This document shows positions 15,033 through 22,453 of a stretch of 38,024 bases of DNA, one piece after another. The position numbers were made by a program, and so were the translations under genes. The stretch covers positions 1-38,024 of the forward strand of contig CATKYJ010000044.1 of assembly GCA_949840885.1 (NCBI GenBank), given 5' to 3'. Under the pieces are notes generated by a model. The model was not told the DNA's origin, made no database searches, and saw only the letters and a program-made list of their open reading frames with translations. Every line of letters starts with the position of its first letter. Position 1 is the stretch's first letter. The DNA is from an uncultured Acetatifactor sp. GTDB lineage: Bacteria; Bacillota; Clostridia; Lachnospirales; Lachnospiraceae.

Positions 15033-15326
15033 ATGAAAATGTATTTTAAGCAAAAAGTCGGAATAGACCACACAACAGAGGAAGACTACACTCCTGTAAC
15101 GTTGCAGGATTCCATAGAAAAAACCCGTAAGGCCCTAAACGATGCCTATGCGGGTTTTGATAACGCCGTGGATGTGGATATGATCGATAGCTACATCTAT
15201 GAGATCAATTCTCTCCAAAAAAGATACAAGCACCTGACCGACCTGGCCGCTCTGGAGACCGCCCCCGAGGAGGCGCTATACAAGCATTCCCCGGTTCGCG
15301 CCCTGATCAGCCATGTTCTCAGTTAG
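15033..15326 (+). CDS. DUF2508 family protein
   Basis: 97 residues, probably cytoplasmic. The core LQDSIEKTRKALNDAYAGFD and IDSYIYEINSLQKRYKHL matches the DUF2508 (YaaL-type) pattern; function unknown. In Bacillus, yaaL sits between recR and bofA, so its adjacency to bofA here supports both calls, although the two are now divergent and recR is absent from the window. The ATG at 15033 follows AAAGGAAG by about 8 nt; a longer upstream frame has no ribosome site. The last 51 nt overlap the 3' end of fliS on the other strand, and no terminator is seen between them. Confidence 0.7.
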   Translation: MKMYFKQKVGIDHTTEEDYTPVTLQDSIEKTRKALNDAYAGFDNAVDVDMIDSYIYEINSLQKRYKHLTDLAALETAPEEALYKHSPVRALISHVLS

Positions 15327-15770
15327 GGTATTTCGCCCATAGGTCAGTCCGGCATAGACTGTCTGGGAGTTCTTCATGACAGGGCCTGCGCTGTTTTGCT
15401 CTGCCAGCTTCGTGTAGGCTTGGCAAAGGGGCTCTATGACTTTCCGGATCTCCTCCAGGATCTGCCCGTCCCGGCACTGTTCCCCCCGGGCCAGCCGCCT
15501 GGTGCAGAACAGGTAGAGCTGCATCAGCGCAGGCGCCGGTTCATATTCCATGTGCAGGGAGCCCATCAGCTCGTTCAGGCAGCCCCTGGCCTTTCGGACA
15601 GCCTCCCGGAACTCGTCCTGTTTTCCCTCTCCTGCCATTTCCCCTCCCGCAAGCGCCTGCACCGCATCCTCCAGGTAGCACAGCAGCATTTCGTACAGGA
15701 TTACCACCAGCTGGGTGGAATTGGCCTGGGCAATGCGGAATGTAAATTGTTGTTTGTCTTCTCTTTTCAT
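15276..15770 (-). CDS. fliS: FliS-type flagellin export chaperone
   Basis: 164 residues. The conserved N-terminal FliS pattern is IAQANSTQLVVILYEMLLCYLEDA, followed by helices containing KARGCLNELMGSL and LYLFCTRRLARG. FliS binds the C-terminal helices of flagellin in the cytoplasm, preventing early polymerisation before export. It lies 45 nt downstream of the flagellin gene on the same strand, the expected partner. It is somewhat longer than typical FliS (about 130 residues), with an extra C-terminal tail of about 30 residues. The stop lies within the opposite-strand DUF2508 gene. Confidence 0.85.
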   Translation of the reverse strand: MKREDKQQFTFRIAQANSTQLVVILYEMLLCYLEDAVQALAGGEMAGEGKQDEFREAVRKARGCLNELMGSLHMEYEPAPALMQLYLFCTRRLARGEQCRDGQILEEIRKVIEPLCQAYTKLAEQNSAGPVMKNSQTVYAGLTYGRNTLTENMADQGANRGMLV

Positions 15771-15815
15771 AGATAACCAGCCTTATTTCTTCAAATTCCT
15801 GCGAGCATGCCGGGA

Positions 15816-17021
15816 TTACTGCAGCAGCTGCAGCACCTGGGACGGTCTTTCGTTGGCCTGGGCCAGCATGGAGGTGGCCGCCTGGGTCATCACCTGAGCT
15901 GTGGTGTAGCTTGTCATCTCCTCCGCCATGTCCACGTCCATGATGCGGGAGTAGGCCGCAGTCATGTTCTCGGAGGTCACGTCCAGGCTGTTGATAGTGG
16001 ACTCCAGCCGGTTCTGGTAGGCGCCCAGCTGGCCGCGGATATCGGTTATGAAATGGATGGCGCCGTCAATCCGGTCGATGGCCGCCGTGGCCTTTTCCTC
16101 TGTCCTCACGTCCAGCATCCACTTTGTCACCATAACCGGGTTGCCATTCTCGTCCAGCTCCTCTACCTGCACCTCTTCGTCCAATCCCATGAAATGTGTA
16201 GAAATCTTCGGAATATTGATATCGATGATCTGCCCCTCATTGGCGCCTACCTGCAGCCGCATGCCGCCGATGCCCTCCACATCCAGCGTTATATCCTGGG
16301 GCCCGGCAGCGGCCATCTTATCCAAATCGCATCCGGACAGATCCAGCACCATCTTAAATCCGTTCCCTCCCTGAATGGTCAGGAGCTTATCTTTCATGGT
16401 GGCTGTGACATCGGTGGGGAAACCGGCTTTGGGGTCTATCTCCGCCTTATATTCCGTCTCCGGCGGGACAGGCTTCGTCACCGTTATCCCCAGCTCATAT
16501 TTCTTTATGGCCACCTCCGAAGAGTAGGAGGCCACCTTTATGTCCAGGCCGTCCGGGCCATAAGCGGCATCGTACTTGCCCTCCATATACCCTTTCATGG
16601 AAAACGCCCCGTTCAGGAGCTTTTGCCCGTTGAATTCGGTGGTCTCCGCCACCCGGTTGATCTCCTCCGACAACTGGTTGATCTCTTTCTGTATCACATC
16701 CCTGTCGCTATCCGACTCCACTCCATTGGCCGCCTTCACCGCCAGCTCGTTCATCCGCTGGAGCATCTCGCTGATCTCCGCCATGGCTCCGTCCGCGGTC
16801 TCGATGATGGAGACGCCGTCGCTGGCGTTCTGGTTGGCCATGGACAGGCCCATGATTTGGGCGTTCATGCGCTTGGCCATGGCAAGCCCGGCGGGATTAT
16901 CCTTGGCGCTGTTGATCTTCAGGCCGGAGGAAAGCCTCTGGAGGGACTTTGCCACCGCGCTGTCGTTGTTGGCCAGATTGTTGTTGGTAATCATTGCGGA
17001 TACATTGTAATTGATTCTCAT
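15816..17021 (-). CDS. Flagellin
   Basis: 401 residues, secreted filament subunit. The N-terminal D0/D1 region (MRINYNVSAMITNNNL, LSSGLKINSAKDNPAGLAMA, NASDGVSIIETADGAM) and the C-terminal D1/D0 region (NRLESTINSLDVTSENM, DVDMAEEMTSYT, ANERPSQVLQLL) are fully conserved. Residues about 145-310 form the variable surface domain, which contains the segments likely to carry glycans or antigenic sites. The ATG at 17021 has only a weak AAGAG site close by; GGGAAAGG is further upstream. FliS follows and the DUF6240 protein precedes it by 116 nt. No clear own promoter was found; a sigma-28-like element lies upstream of the DUF6240 gene. Confidence 0.95.
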   Translation of the reverse strand: MRINYNVSAMITNNNLANNDSAVAKSLQRLSSGLKINSAKDNPAGLAMAKRMNAQIMGLSMANQNASDGVSIIETADGAMAEISEMLQRMNELAVKAANGVESDSDRDVIQKEINQLSEEINRVAETTEFNGQKLLNGAFSMKGYMEGKYDAAYGPDGLDIKVASYSSEVAIKKYELGITVTKPVPPETEYKAEIDPKAGFPTDVTATMKDKLLTIQGGNGFKMVLDLSGCDLDKMAAAGPQDITLDVEGIGGMRLQVGANEGQIIDINIPKISTHFMGLDEEVQVEELDENGNPVMVTKWMLDVRTEEKATAAIDRIDGAIHFITDIRGQLGAYQNRLESTINSLDVTSENMTAAYSRIMDVDMAEEMTSYTTAQVMTQAATSMLAQANERPSQVLQLLQ

Positions 17022-17137
17022 CTCTTAAACCATGCCTTTCCCGTCACCTGCGAACCTGTCCGCACATCCTTGGCGCTGCGCAGGCGCTATATTTGCAAGA
17101 CGCATCCCTTCGTCCCTTAAATCCTTAGAAATATCCT

Positions 17138-20100
17138 TTATGGGGCCGTCCGCACCACCGAGTGCAGGAACACCTTTGCCACCTGATAGAGTTCGGCGCT
17201 GTCCGTGGGGGTATGCTCGCCTGATTTGATCAGTTCGGGCATCCTGGCCTCGGAGGTGATGGTGGTGATATTGCCCACCTCCCAACTCTTCTGCGCTTCC
17301 TCTTTAAAGGTATCGGCTATCTGGCGCAATTTCATTAGTTCCACTTTTCCCTCGCCGAACATCATGCCGTGAACCTGGCCGTTTTGCAGATAGAGACGGG
17401 CCTGGATATGCGCTTCCTCGGAAATCGTCACACCCACGGTAACGGTGCCTTTCTCCTGGCTGCCCTTGTCCAGGGTCAGATGGACTCTGGTCAGGGTGTC
17501 GCCTACATAGAGAGGCAGATAGTACTCTTCCCGCTTGGCCAAAGCCGCGGCCACGGTGAGCTGCTTGTGGTTCAGCTGCATGTTCCGCACGTCCACGCTG
17601 CTGTCCGCCTCCGCAAAGGTGGCTTCCTCCACATTTGCCAGGGCAGCCTCGGTAGTACGGCTGTAGTCCTCCACGAATTCCTCCATGTTGTCCAGCTTCC
17701 GCCACAGCGCGGCGGAACCGGTCTCCTCCGCCGGGGCTTCCGGCTGGGGCTTCTCGGCCCCGGACTTGTTGGCCAGCATAGCCATAAGGTCGTTCATGGA
17801 ATACTGCTCTTTCTTTTTGGCGGGCTTCCTGTCCGCGATCTCGAAGAGATTGTCCACGCCGTGGTTCAGTGCCTGGGCCGCCATCAGATTGTCCGCACTG
17901 GAGGGCAGCGCCCCTCTCTGGAGCATGGCCACGCTCTCCTTGTCTGCAGCGCTGACTGCCTGGCGCTGATTTTCCAGTTGGGTCTTGTTATATTCCCTGG
18001 TGGCATCCGCATCCGAAGACACTTTTGTGATCACATCGTTGGCCGCCTTGACCAGAGCCTCGGACACGGCTTCCGCATGGGCGCTGGCAGTCTCCTGGGC
18101 CTCTGGAACTTCCGCCTGGGGCACCTGAGGCGCCGCCGTCCGGGCGGTTGCCGCCATCTGAGCCGCAGCCGCCTGGGCCGATGCCCCGCCAGCCCAATTC
18201 CTGTCGTCCGCTGCTGTCTGCTCCGTCTGGCTTCCGGCCTGCTGCTTTGCCTCGAACCGGTTCTCCTCCACGTCCGCGGCAGCATTGGATTCCCGCAGTT
18301 CCTGTACGGTCTTATGGAAAGCCCTGGAAATCTGGGCCGATATGCTCTCCCCCTTGCGCAAGACTTTCAGCTTATCCCCGGTCTCGTCCGACACCCGCAT
18401 ATCCAGGGGACGGTTTCTGCTGCTCTGCAGCGCCGACAGCAGATTGGAGAAATGAATCTCCGTCCGGGAGTTCACCAGAGCGCCCACCGCAGCGCCCTCC
18501 GCTTTCTCCAGCTGGCGCACCAGACGGTAAATGCCGATATAGCTCTCCCGCTCCTCCGGCGTGATCTCATTGTTGCGCTCCAGCCCATACAGGAACCTGC
18601 TGTAGCTGTCCGCCTCTTTCTTGTACTCCGGCGGCAGGGCCTTGAAGTATTGTTCCAGTTCTCCGAAGCTCTTCTCCAGAGGATTGAAGCCGTCCCGAAT
18701 CATCTTCAGCGTGGCCGCAGGGGTCAGCTTCTCCAAGACACCCTGCACCTGCCTGTCGGCCTCTCTGACGGCCTCCAGATTGTGCAGATTCATCTCCATC
18801 TGGTTGTAGCCCAGGATCCTCACGGCTCTGCGGTTCTCGTCCGTCAGTTCCACTCCCAGGTCTTTCAGGATATGATCCACGCTGGCAAAGGCTTTCTCGA
18901 TGCTGTCGCCCAAATCGCTCCTAGGCCCTGTCATCAGCTTCTCGTAGCTGGCCTGTGCTTTCTCATAAGTGGCCTGCAGCGCCTTGCCCTCGTTATAGAT
19001 GGTCTCCAGGGAAGCCTCTCCCTCTCCCTTGGCAAACATCCCCAGCACATCCGCGGGCAGGCCTGGCAGCTGCCCTGCCACATTGCTGGCTTTCTGATAA
19101 TTCTGGTATTTCTCCACAGCCATACTGTCCCTGGGGAAATACTGGTTGGCCAACTGGTACTCCGCCCGCTTCAGGGCCTCGATCAGTTCCACCATGGGCT
19201 CCGTATCGATGGAGAAGCCGCTGCGCAGCAGCCGCACATTCACCTCCGCCGACATCCGAAGCCTTACCTCCTCCAGCTGTCTCCTGGCGGTGATATCCCC
19301 CACTGTGGCCTCCCAGAGCTCGCTGCTGTGGTAGAACTCAGAGATGGCCGCCGCCCTTTCATACAGATTCCCGCCGCTCTCCCCAAAGGAGGCATGGACA
19401 GGGTCTCTGCCCTGAGACACTGCCGCCGCAGCCGCTTTCGCGAAACGCTCCTCCGTCATGGGCAGTTCGATCTCCTGCAGGGTCTCCAGCCGCTTTAGGT
19501 TCTCCGCTGTCAGCGGGAGCCCCTTGTCCAGCAGCCATGCGGCGTTCATGCGGCTTTTCTCGTTGACCTGGCCAACCGCCTGCTCTATGACCCGGTCAAT
19601 CTGCGCCTGGAGTCCACTGCCCTGCCCCCTGCCCGCGCTCTGGGTATAGTACCCCTGCACATCCTCCGCGTAGAACCTGGGGGCGGCAGAACCCTGTCCG
19701 GCGCCGCTGCTCTGGGCCAGGTACAGGTTCCAGATCTCCGCCTCCAGCTCATTGTCTATCAGGTAATTATAAGAGCCCTCCCCCAGGGGCATTAGCTGCG
19801 AGTTCATGGCCCAGGCCCGGGATATGGCAGAGAGGTTCTCCTTTGTAAGCGGCACGTCAGCCTCCCGGAAGCTGTCCACCACAGACCTGGCCAGCACCTC
19901 GCTGCCCAGAGCCGCCGCCAGTTTGCTTACATCCATGTCGTCCGTGTAGCCTACGATATTCTTCCCTGCCCGGGCCAGCTCCGCCTTGATCTTGTCTACG
20001 ATGGTCACGACCTCACCGGGCTCCATGGAACCCAGGTCAAAGCCCTCTTCCTGCATCTTGGCGTAGTCCTCCTGGGACATGGTATGTGACATGACTGTCA

Positions 20101-20332
20101 TATAATCCCGTTCCACAGCCACATCCACATTCCCGGCCTCCTCCTGAAGTTCGATCAGGCTCTTGCCTTTCTCGCCGGCTGCGGCCAGGATGCCGTCCTC
20201 CTGCCTGCCAAACATGTCGGCGAAAGCCGTCTGCCCCATTGCTGTGGCGGACGTCTGCTGAGCATCCCGGTTTAGCTCCGCCCGTCTGCGCTCCGCCTCT
20301 TTGATTGCCTGCTCGCTGAATGTTATCTTCAA
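17138..20332 (-). CDS. Large DUF6240/FliK-like protein of the flagellar locus
   Basis: 1064 residues without signal peptide or transmembrane segment, mostly charged helices. The middle (about 90-650) contains repeated small motifs of the form [LP]-L-T-x-E-N-[LA] (PLTKENLSAI, PLTAENLKRL, LTDENRRAV), typical of DUF6240 proteins in clostridial flagellar clusters. Residues 690-850 are Ala/Gln-rich linker. The C-terminal ~130 residues (LYVGDTLTRVHLTL, GTVTVGVTISEEAHIQARL, GQVHGMMFG) have the beta pattern of the FliK hook-length C-terminal domain. A role in hook-length control or export is inferred, not shown. The start is TTG at 20332 with GGAG 8 nt upstream. Flagellin follows. Confidence 0.65.
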   Translation of the reverse strand: MKITFSEQAIKEAERRRAELNRDAQQTSATAMGQTAFADMFGRQEDGILAAAGEKGKSLIELQEEAGNVDVAVERDYMTVMSHTMSQEDYAKMQEEGFDLGSMEPGEVVTIVDKIKAELARAGKNIVGYTDDMDVSKLAAALGSEVLARSVVDSFREADVPLTKENLSAISRAWAMNSQLMPLGEGSYNYLIDNELEAEIWNLYLAQSSGAGQGSAAPRFYAEDVQGYYTQSAGRGQGSGLQAQIDRVIEQAVGQVNEKSRMNAAWLLDKGLPLTAENLKRLETLQEIELPMTEERFAKAAAAAVSQGRDPVHASFGESGGNLYERAAAISEFYHSSELWEATVGDITARRQLEEVRLRMSAEVNVRLLRSGFSIDTEPMVELIEALKRAEYQLANQYFPRDSMAVEKYQNYQKASNVAGQLPGLPADVLGMFAKGEGEASLETIYNEGKALQATYEKAQASYEKLMTGPRSDLGDSIEKAFASVDHILKDLGVELTDENRRAVRILGYNQMEMNLHNLEAVREADRQVQGVLEKLTPAATLKMIRDGFNPLEKSFGELEQYFKALPPEYKKEADSYSRFLYGLERNNEITPEERESYIGIYRLVRQLEKAEGAAVGALVNSRTEIHFSNLLSALQSSRNRPLDMRVSDETGDKLKVLRKGESISAQISRAFHKTVQELRESNAAADVEENRFEAKQQAGSQTEQTAADDRNWAGGASAQAAAAQMAATARTAAPQVPQAEVPEAQETASAHAEAVSEALVKAANDVITKVSSDADATREYNKTQLENQRQAVSAADKESVAMLQRGALPSSADNLMAAQALNHGVDNLFEIADRKPAKKKEQYSMNDLMAMLANKSGAEKPQPEAPAEETGSAALWRKLDNMEEFVEDYSRTTEAALANVEEATFAEADSSVDVRNMQLNHKQLTVAAALAKREEYYLPLYVGDTLTRVHLTLDKGSQEKGTVTVGVTISEEAHIQARLYLQNGQVHGMMFGEGKVELMKLRQIADTFKEEAQKSWEVGNITTITSEARMPELIKSGEHTPTDSAELYQVAKVFLHSVVRTAP

Positions 20333-20361
20333 AATCGTATCTCCTGTCTGTAAAATAGATG

Positions 20362-20393
20362 AAAAAAGGCAGGTGCAGCTGTCCGCACCTACC
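20362..20393 (-). terminator. Intrinsic terminator after glgB
   Basis: On minus, a 9-bp stem GGTAGGTGC/GCACCTGCC with an 8-nt loop (GGACAGCT), followed by six T. It lies about 45 nt beyond the glgB stop. Its 5' arm overlaps the expected start point of the sigma-28-like promoter at 20398-20425, so transcripts begun there would lack part of the stem and escape termination. Confidence 0.8.
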
Positions 20394-20397
20394 CTTT

Positions 20398-20425
20398 ATT
20401 TCGGTAAAATCACAGGAAACCTTTA
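20398..20425 (-). promoter_or_regulatory. Candidate sigma-28 (SigD) promoter for the flagellar block
   Basis: On minus, TAAA (20425-20422) is followed after 16 nt by ACCGAAAT (20405-20398). The SigD consensus is TAAA-N15-GCCGATAT, so spacing is one longer and two bases differ. The location upstream of DUF6240 and flagellin genes supports it, but the match is imperfect. Confidence 0.4.
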
Positions 20426-20435
20426 TGCCTGAGTC

Positions 20436-22439
20436 CTAAAATGTGAAGACCGCCGCGCCGTAGGGGGGCAGATCTACCGCAATGGAATACTCCTTGTTTT
20501 GGCAGGATATTTTTTCCACGGGAATTTCCTCAGCGATTTCGTTCCCCCAGCCCCCGAACCGCTCCTCATCGCTATTCAGCAGCAGTTTATATTTCTTTCT
20601 GGTGGAGACAGAGGGTACCGGCACCCTGTAGCCCTCCCGCTTTATGGGCGTCATATTCAGCACGAATAAGAGGTTGCGGTTTCCCTTGGAAGACTTGCGC
20701 ACAAAAGAATACACACTGTTCTCCGCATCGTCCGCATTCATCCACTCAAACCCCAGCCAGCTGTCGTCCGTCTCGTAGAGCGCGGGATATTTGCGGTATA
20801 TTTTCAACAATTCTTTCATGTAAGCCTGCAGGCCTCTGTTCTCTTCCTCCTGCAAAAGGAACCAGTCCAGTTCCCGCTCCTCGCTCCACTCCCGCTCCTG
20901 CCCGAAGTCCTGTCCCATGAACAGGAGCTTCTTGCCGCAGTGGCCGAACATATAGGCATAGCCCACCCGCAGGTTGGCGTATTTATCTTTTTTGTAGCCC
21001 GGCATCTTGTTCACCATGGAGCACTTCAGATGCACTACCTCATCATGGGACAGGGGCAGTATGTACTTTTCATACTCATTATAGCTCATGGCAAAGGTCA
21101 GGGCGTAGTGGTTCCCTTTCCGGTACAGGGGATCCAGCTTCATGTATTCGCAGAAATCGTGCATCCATCCCATATTCCACTTGAAAGTAAAGCCCAGACC
21201 CTCTCCGCCGATGTCGCCGGACACATTGGGCCATGCAGTGGACTCCTCCGCTATGGTGATGAAGCCAGGATAGGTTCCCCGCACCACGGAGTTTAAGTGC
21301 TTGAAGAACTCGATGGCCTCCAGATTCTCATTGCCGCCGTATTTGTTGGGCACCCACTGGCCGTCTTTCTTGCCGTAATCCAGGTAAAGCATGGACGCTA
21401 CGGCGTCTACCCGTATGCCGTCTATATGGAATTCCCTAAGCCAAAACAGCACATTGGCGATGAGGAAGTTCTTCACCTCAGGCTTTCCGTAGTTGAAAAT
21501 CTTCGTCCCCCAGTCAGGGTGCGACCCCAGACGGGGATCGGGATGCTCAAAGATGCACTGGCCGTCAAATTCCGCCAGGCCATGGGCGTCCGTGGCAAAG
21601 TGGGCAGGCACCCAGTCCAGAATCACGCCTACCCCGATCTGGTGCAGCCTGTTCACCAGATACATAAAGTCCTTAGGGCTGCCGTACCGAGAAGTAGGCG
21701 CATAGTATCCCGTCACCTGGTAGCCCCAGGAACCGTCAAAGGGATGCTCCAGGATGCCCATCAGCTCCACATGGGTATACTGCATCTCCCTCAGATATTC
21801 TACGATTCTGTCCGCAAATTCCCGATAATTGTAAAAGCCCTCTTTTCCGTCCGGATGCTTCATGAACGAGCCCACATGGCACTCATAGATGGCCATGGGC
21901 TGCTTTTGTACTTCCTTGCCGTCCCGGGCTTTCATCCATTTCTCGTCCTCCCATGGAAAGCCGGAAAGATCCGTGACTACGGACGCGGTTCCCGGCCGGT
22001 ATTCCGCACTGTTGGCGAACGGATCTGCCTTGTAGATCTTTCTGCCGTCCTGGGCTGTGATCAGGAATTTGTACATTTCCCCTGTCTGTATCCCCGGGAC
22101 GAACAGCCCCCAGATGCCCACTGGCCCCAGTTTCTCCATGGGGTTTGCCCCCTCGTTCCAGCCGTTGAAGCTGCCGATCACATGCACTTGGACAGCATTT
22201 GGGGCCCAGACTCCGAAATAAACCCCTTTTACATTGTCTTCCTCAGACAGGTGGGCGCCCAGCTTCTTGTAGATGTCATAATGGGTCGCCTGAGAAAAGA
22301 GGTATTGGTCGGCCTCCGAGATAAAGACCTTTTCCGGCCCCGCTTTCTCTGCTGCCTTTTCCACTGCTTTTACCACATCTTTTTTCACGGTTTTTGCAGC
22401 TGCTTTTTTCGTTGTTTTTTCCCCTGTCTTCTTTGCCAT
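20436..22439 (-). CDS. glgB: 1,4-alpha-glucan branching enzyme
   Basis: 667 residues, GH13 family enzyme that moves alpha-1,4 chains to alpha-1,6 branch points in glycogen. After a Lys/Ala-rich tail (about residues 1-40) comes a CBM48 module (VYFGVWAPNAVQVHVIGSFN), then the catalytic barrel with YECHVGS, GVILDWVPAHF, nucleophile aspartate in DGIRVDAVASMLYLDYG (about 345), glutamate in TIAEEST (about 398), and LSHDEVVH. Motifs are intact. The basic tail resembles histone-H1 tails and is unusual. The ATG at 22439 has GGTGG 7 nt upstream; a GTG at 22457 overlaps the stop of the preceding gene and is the alternative. It is cotranscribed with the TPR protein gene. No other glycogen genes are in the window. 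Confidence 0.95.
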   Translation of the reverse strand: MAKKTGEKTTKKAAAKTVKKDVVKAVEKAAEKAGPEKVFISEADQYLFSQATHYDIYKKLGAHLSEEDNVKGVYFGVWAPNAVQVHVIGSFNGWNEGANPMEKLGPVGIWGLFVPGIQTGEMYKFLITAQDGRKIYKADPFANSAEYRPGTASVVTDLSGFPWEDEKWMKARDGKEVQKQPMAIYECHVGSFMKHPDGKEGFYNYREFADRIVEYLREMQYTHVELMGILEHPFDGSWGYQVTGYYAPTSRYGSPKDFMYLVNRLHQIGVGVILDWVPAHFATDAHGLAEFDGQCIFEHPDPRLGSHPDWGTKIFNYGKPEVKNFLIANVLFWLREFHIDGIRVDAVASMLYLDYGKKDGQWVPNKYGGNENLEAIEFFKHLNSVVRGTYPGFITIAEESTAWPNVSGDIGGEGLGFTFKWNMGWMHDFCEYMKLDPLYRKGNHYALTFAMSYNEYEKYILPLSHDEVVHLKCSMVNKMPGYKKDKYANLRVGYAYMFGHCGKKLLFMGQDFGQEREWSEERELDWFLLQEEENRGLQAYMKELLKIYRKYPALYETDDSWLGFEWMNADDAENSVYSFVRKSSKGNRNLLFVLNMTPIKREGYRVPVPSVSTRKKYKLLLNSDEERFGGWGNEIAEEIPVEKISCQNKEYSIAVDLPPYGAAVFTF

Positions 22440-22453
22440 ACCCTTTCCACCTT

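Noticed and set aside
15807..17120. 437-codon frame on plus opposite flagellin
   Set aside because: Antisense to a fully conserved flagellin; composition is that of a shadow frame.
17369..19498. 709-codon open frame on plus, opposite the DUF6240 gene
   Set aside because: It lies wholly antisense to a gene with clear family features, is His/Leu/Arg/Gln-rich as expected of the complement of acidic GC-rich coding sequence, and has no ribosome site or family resemblance.
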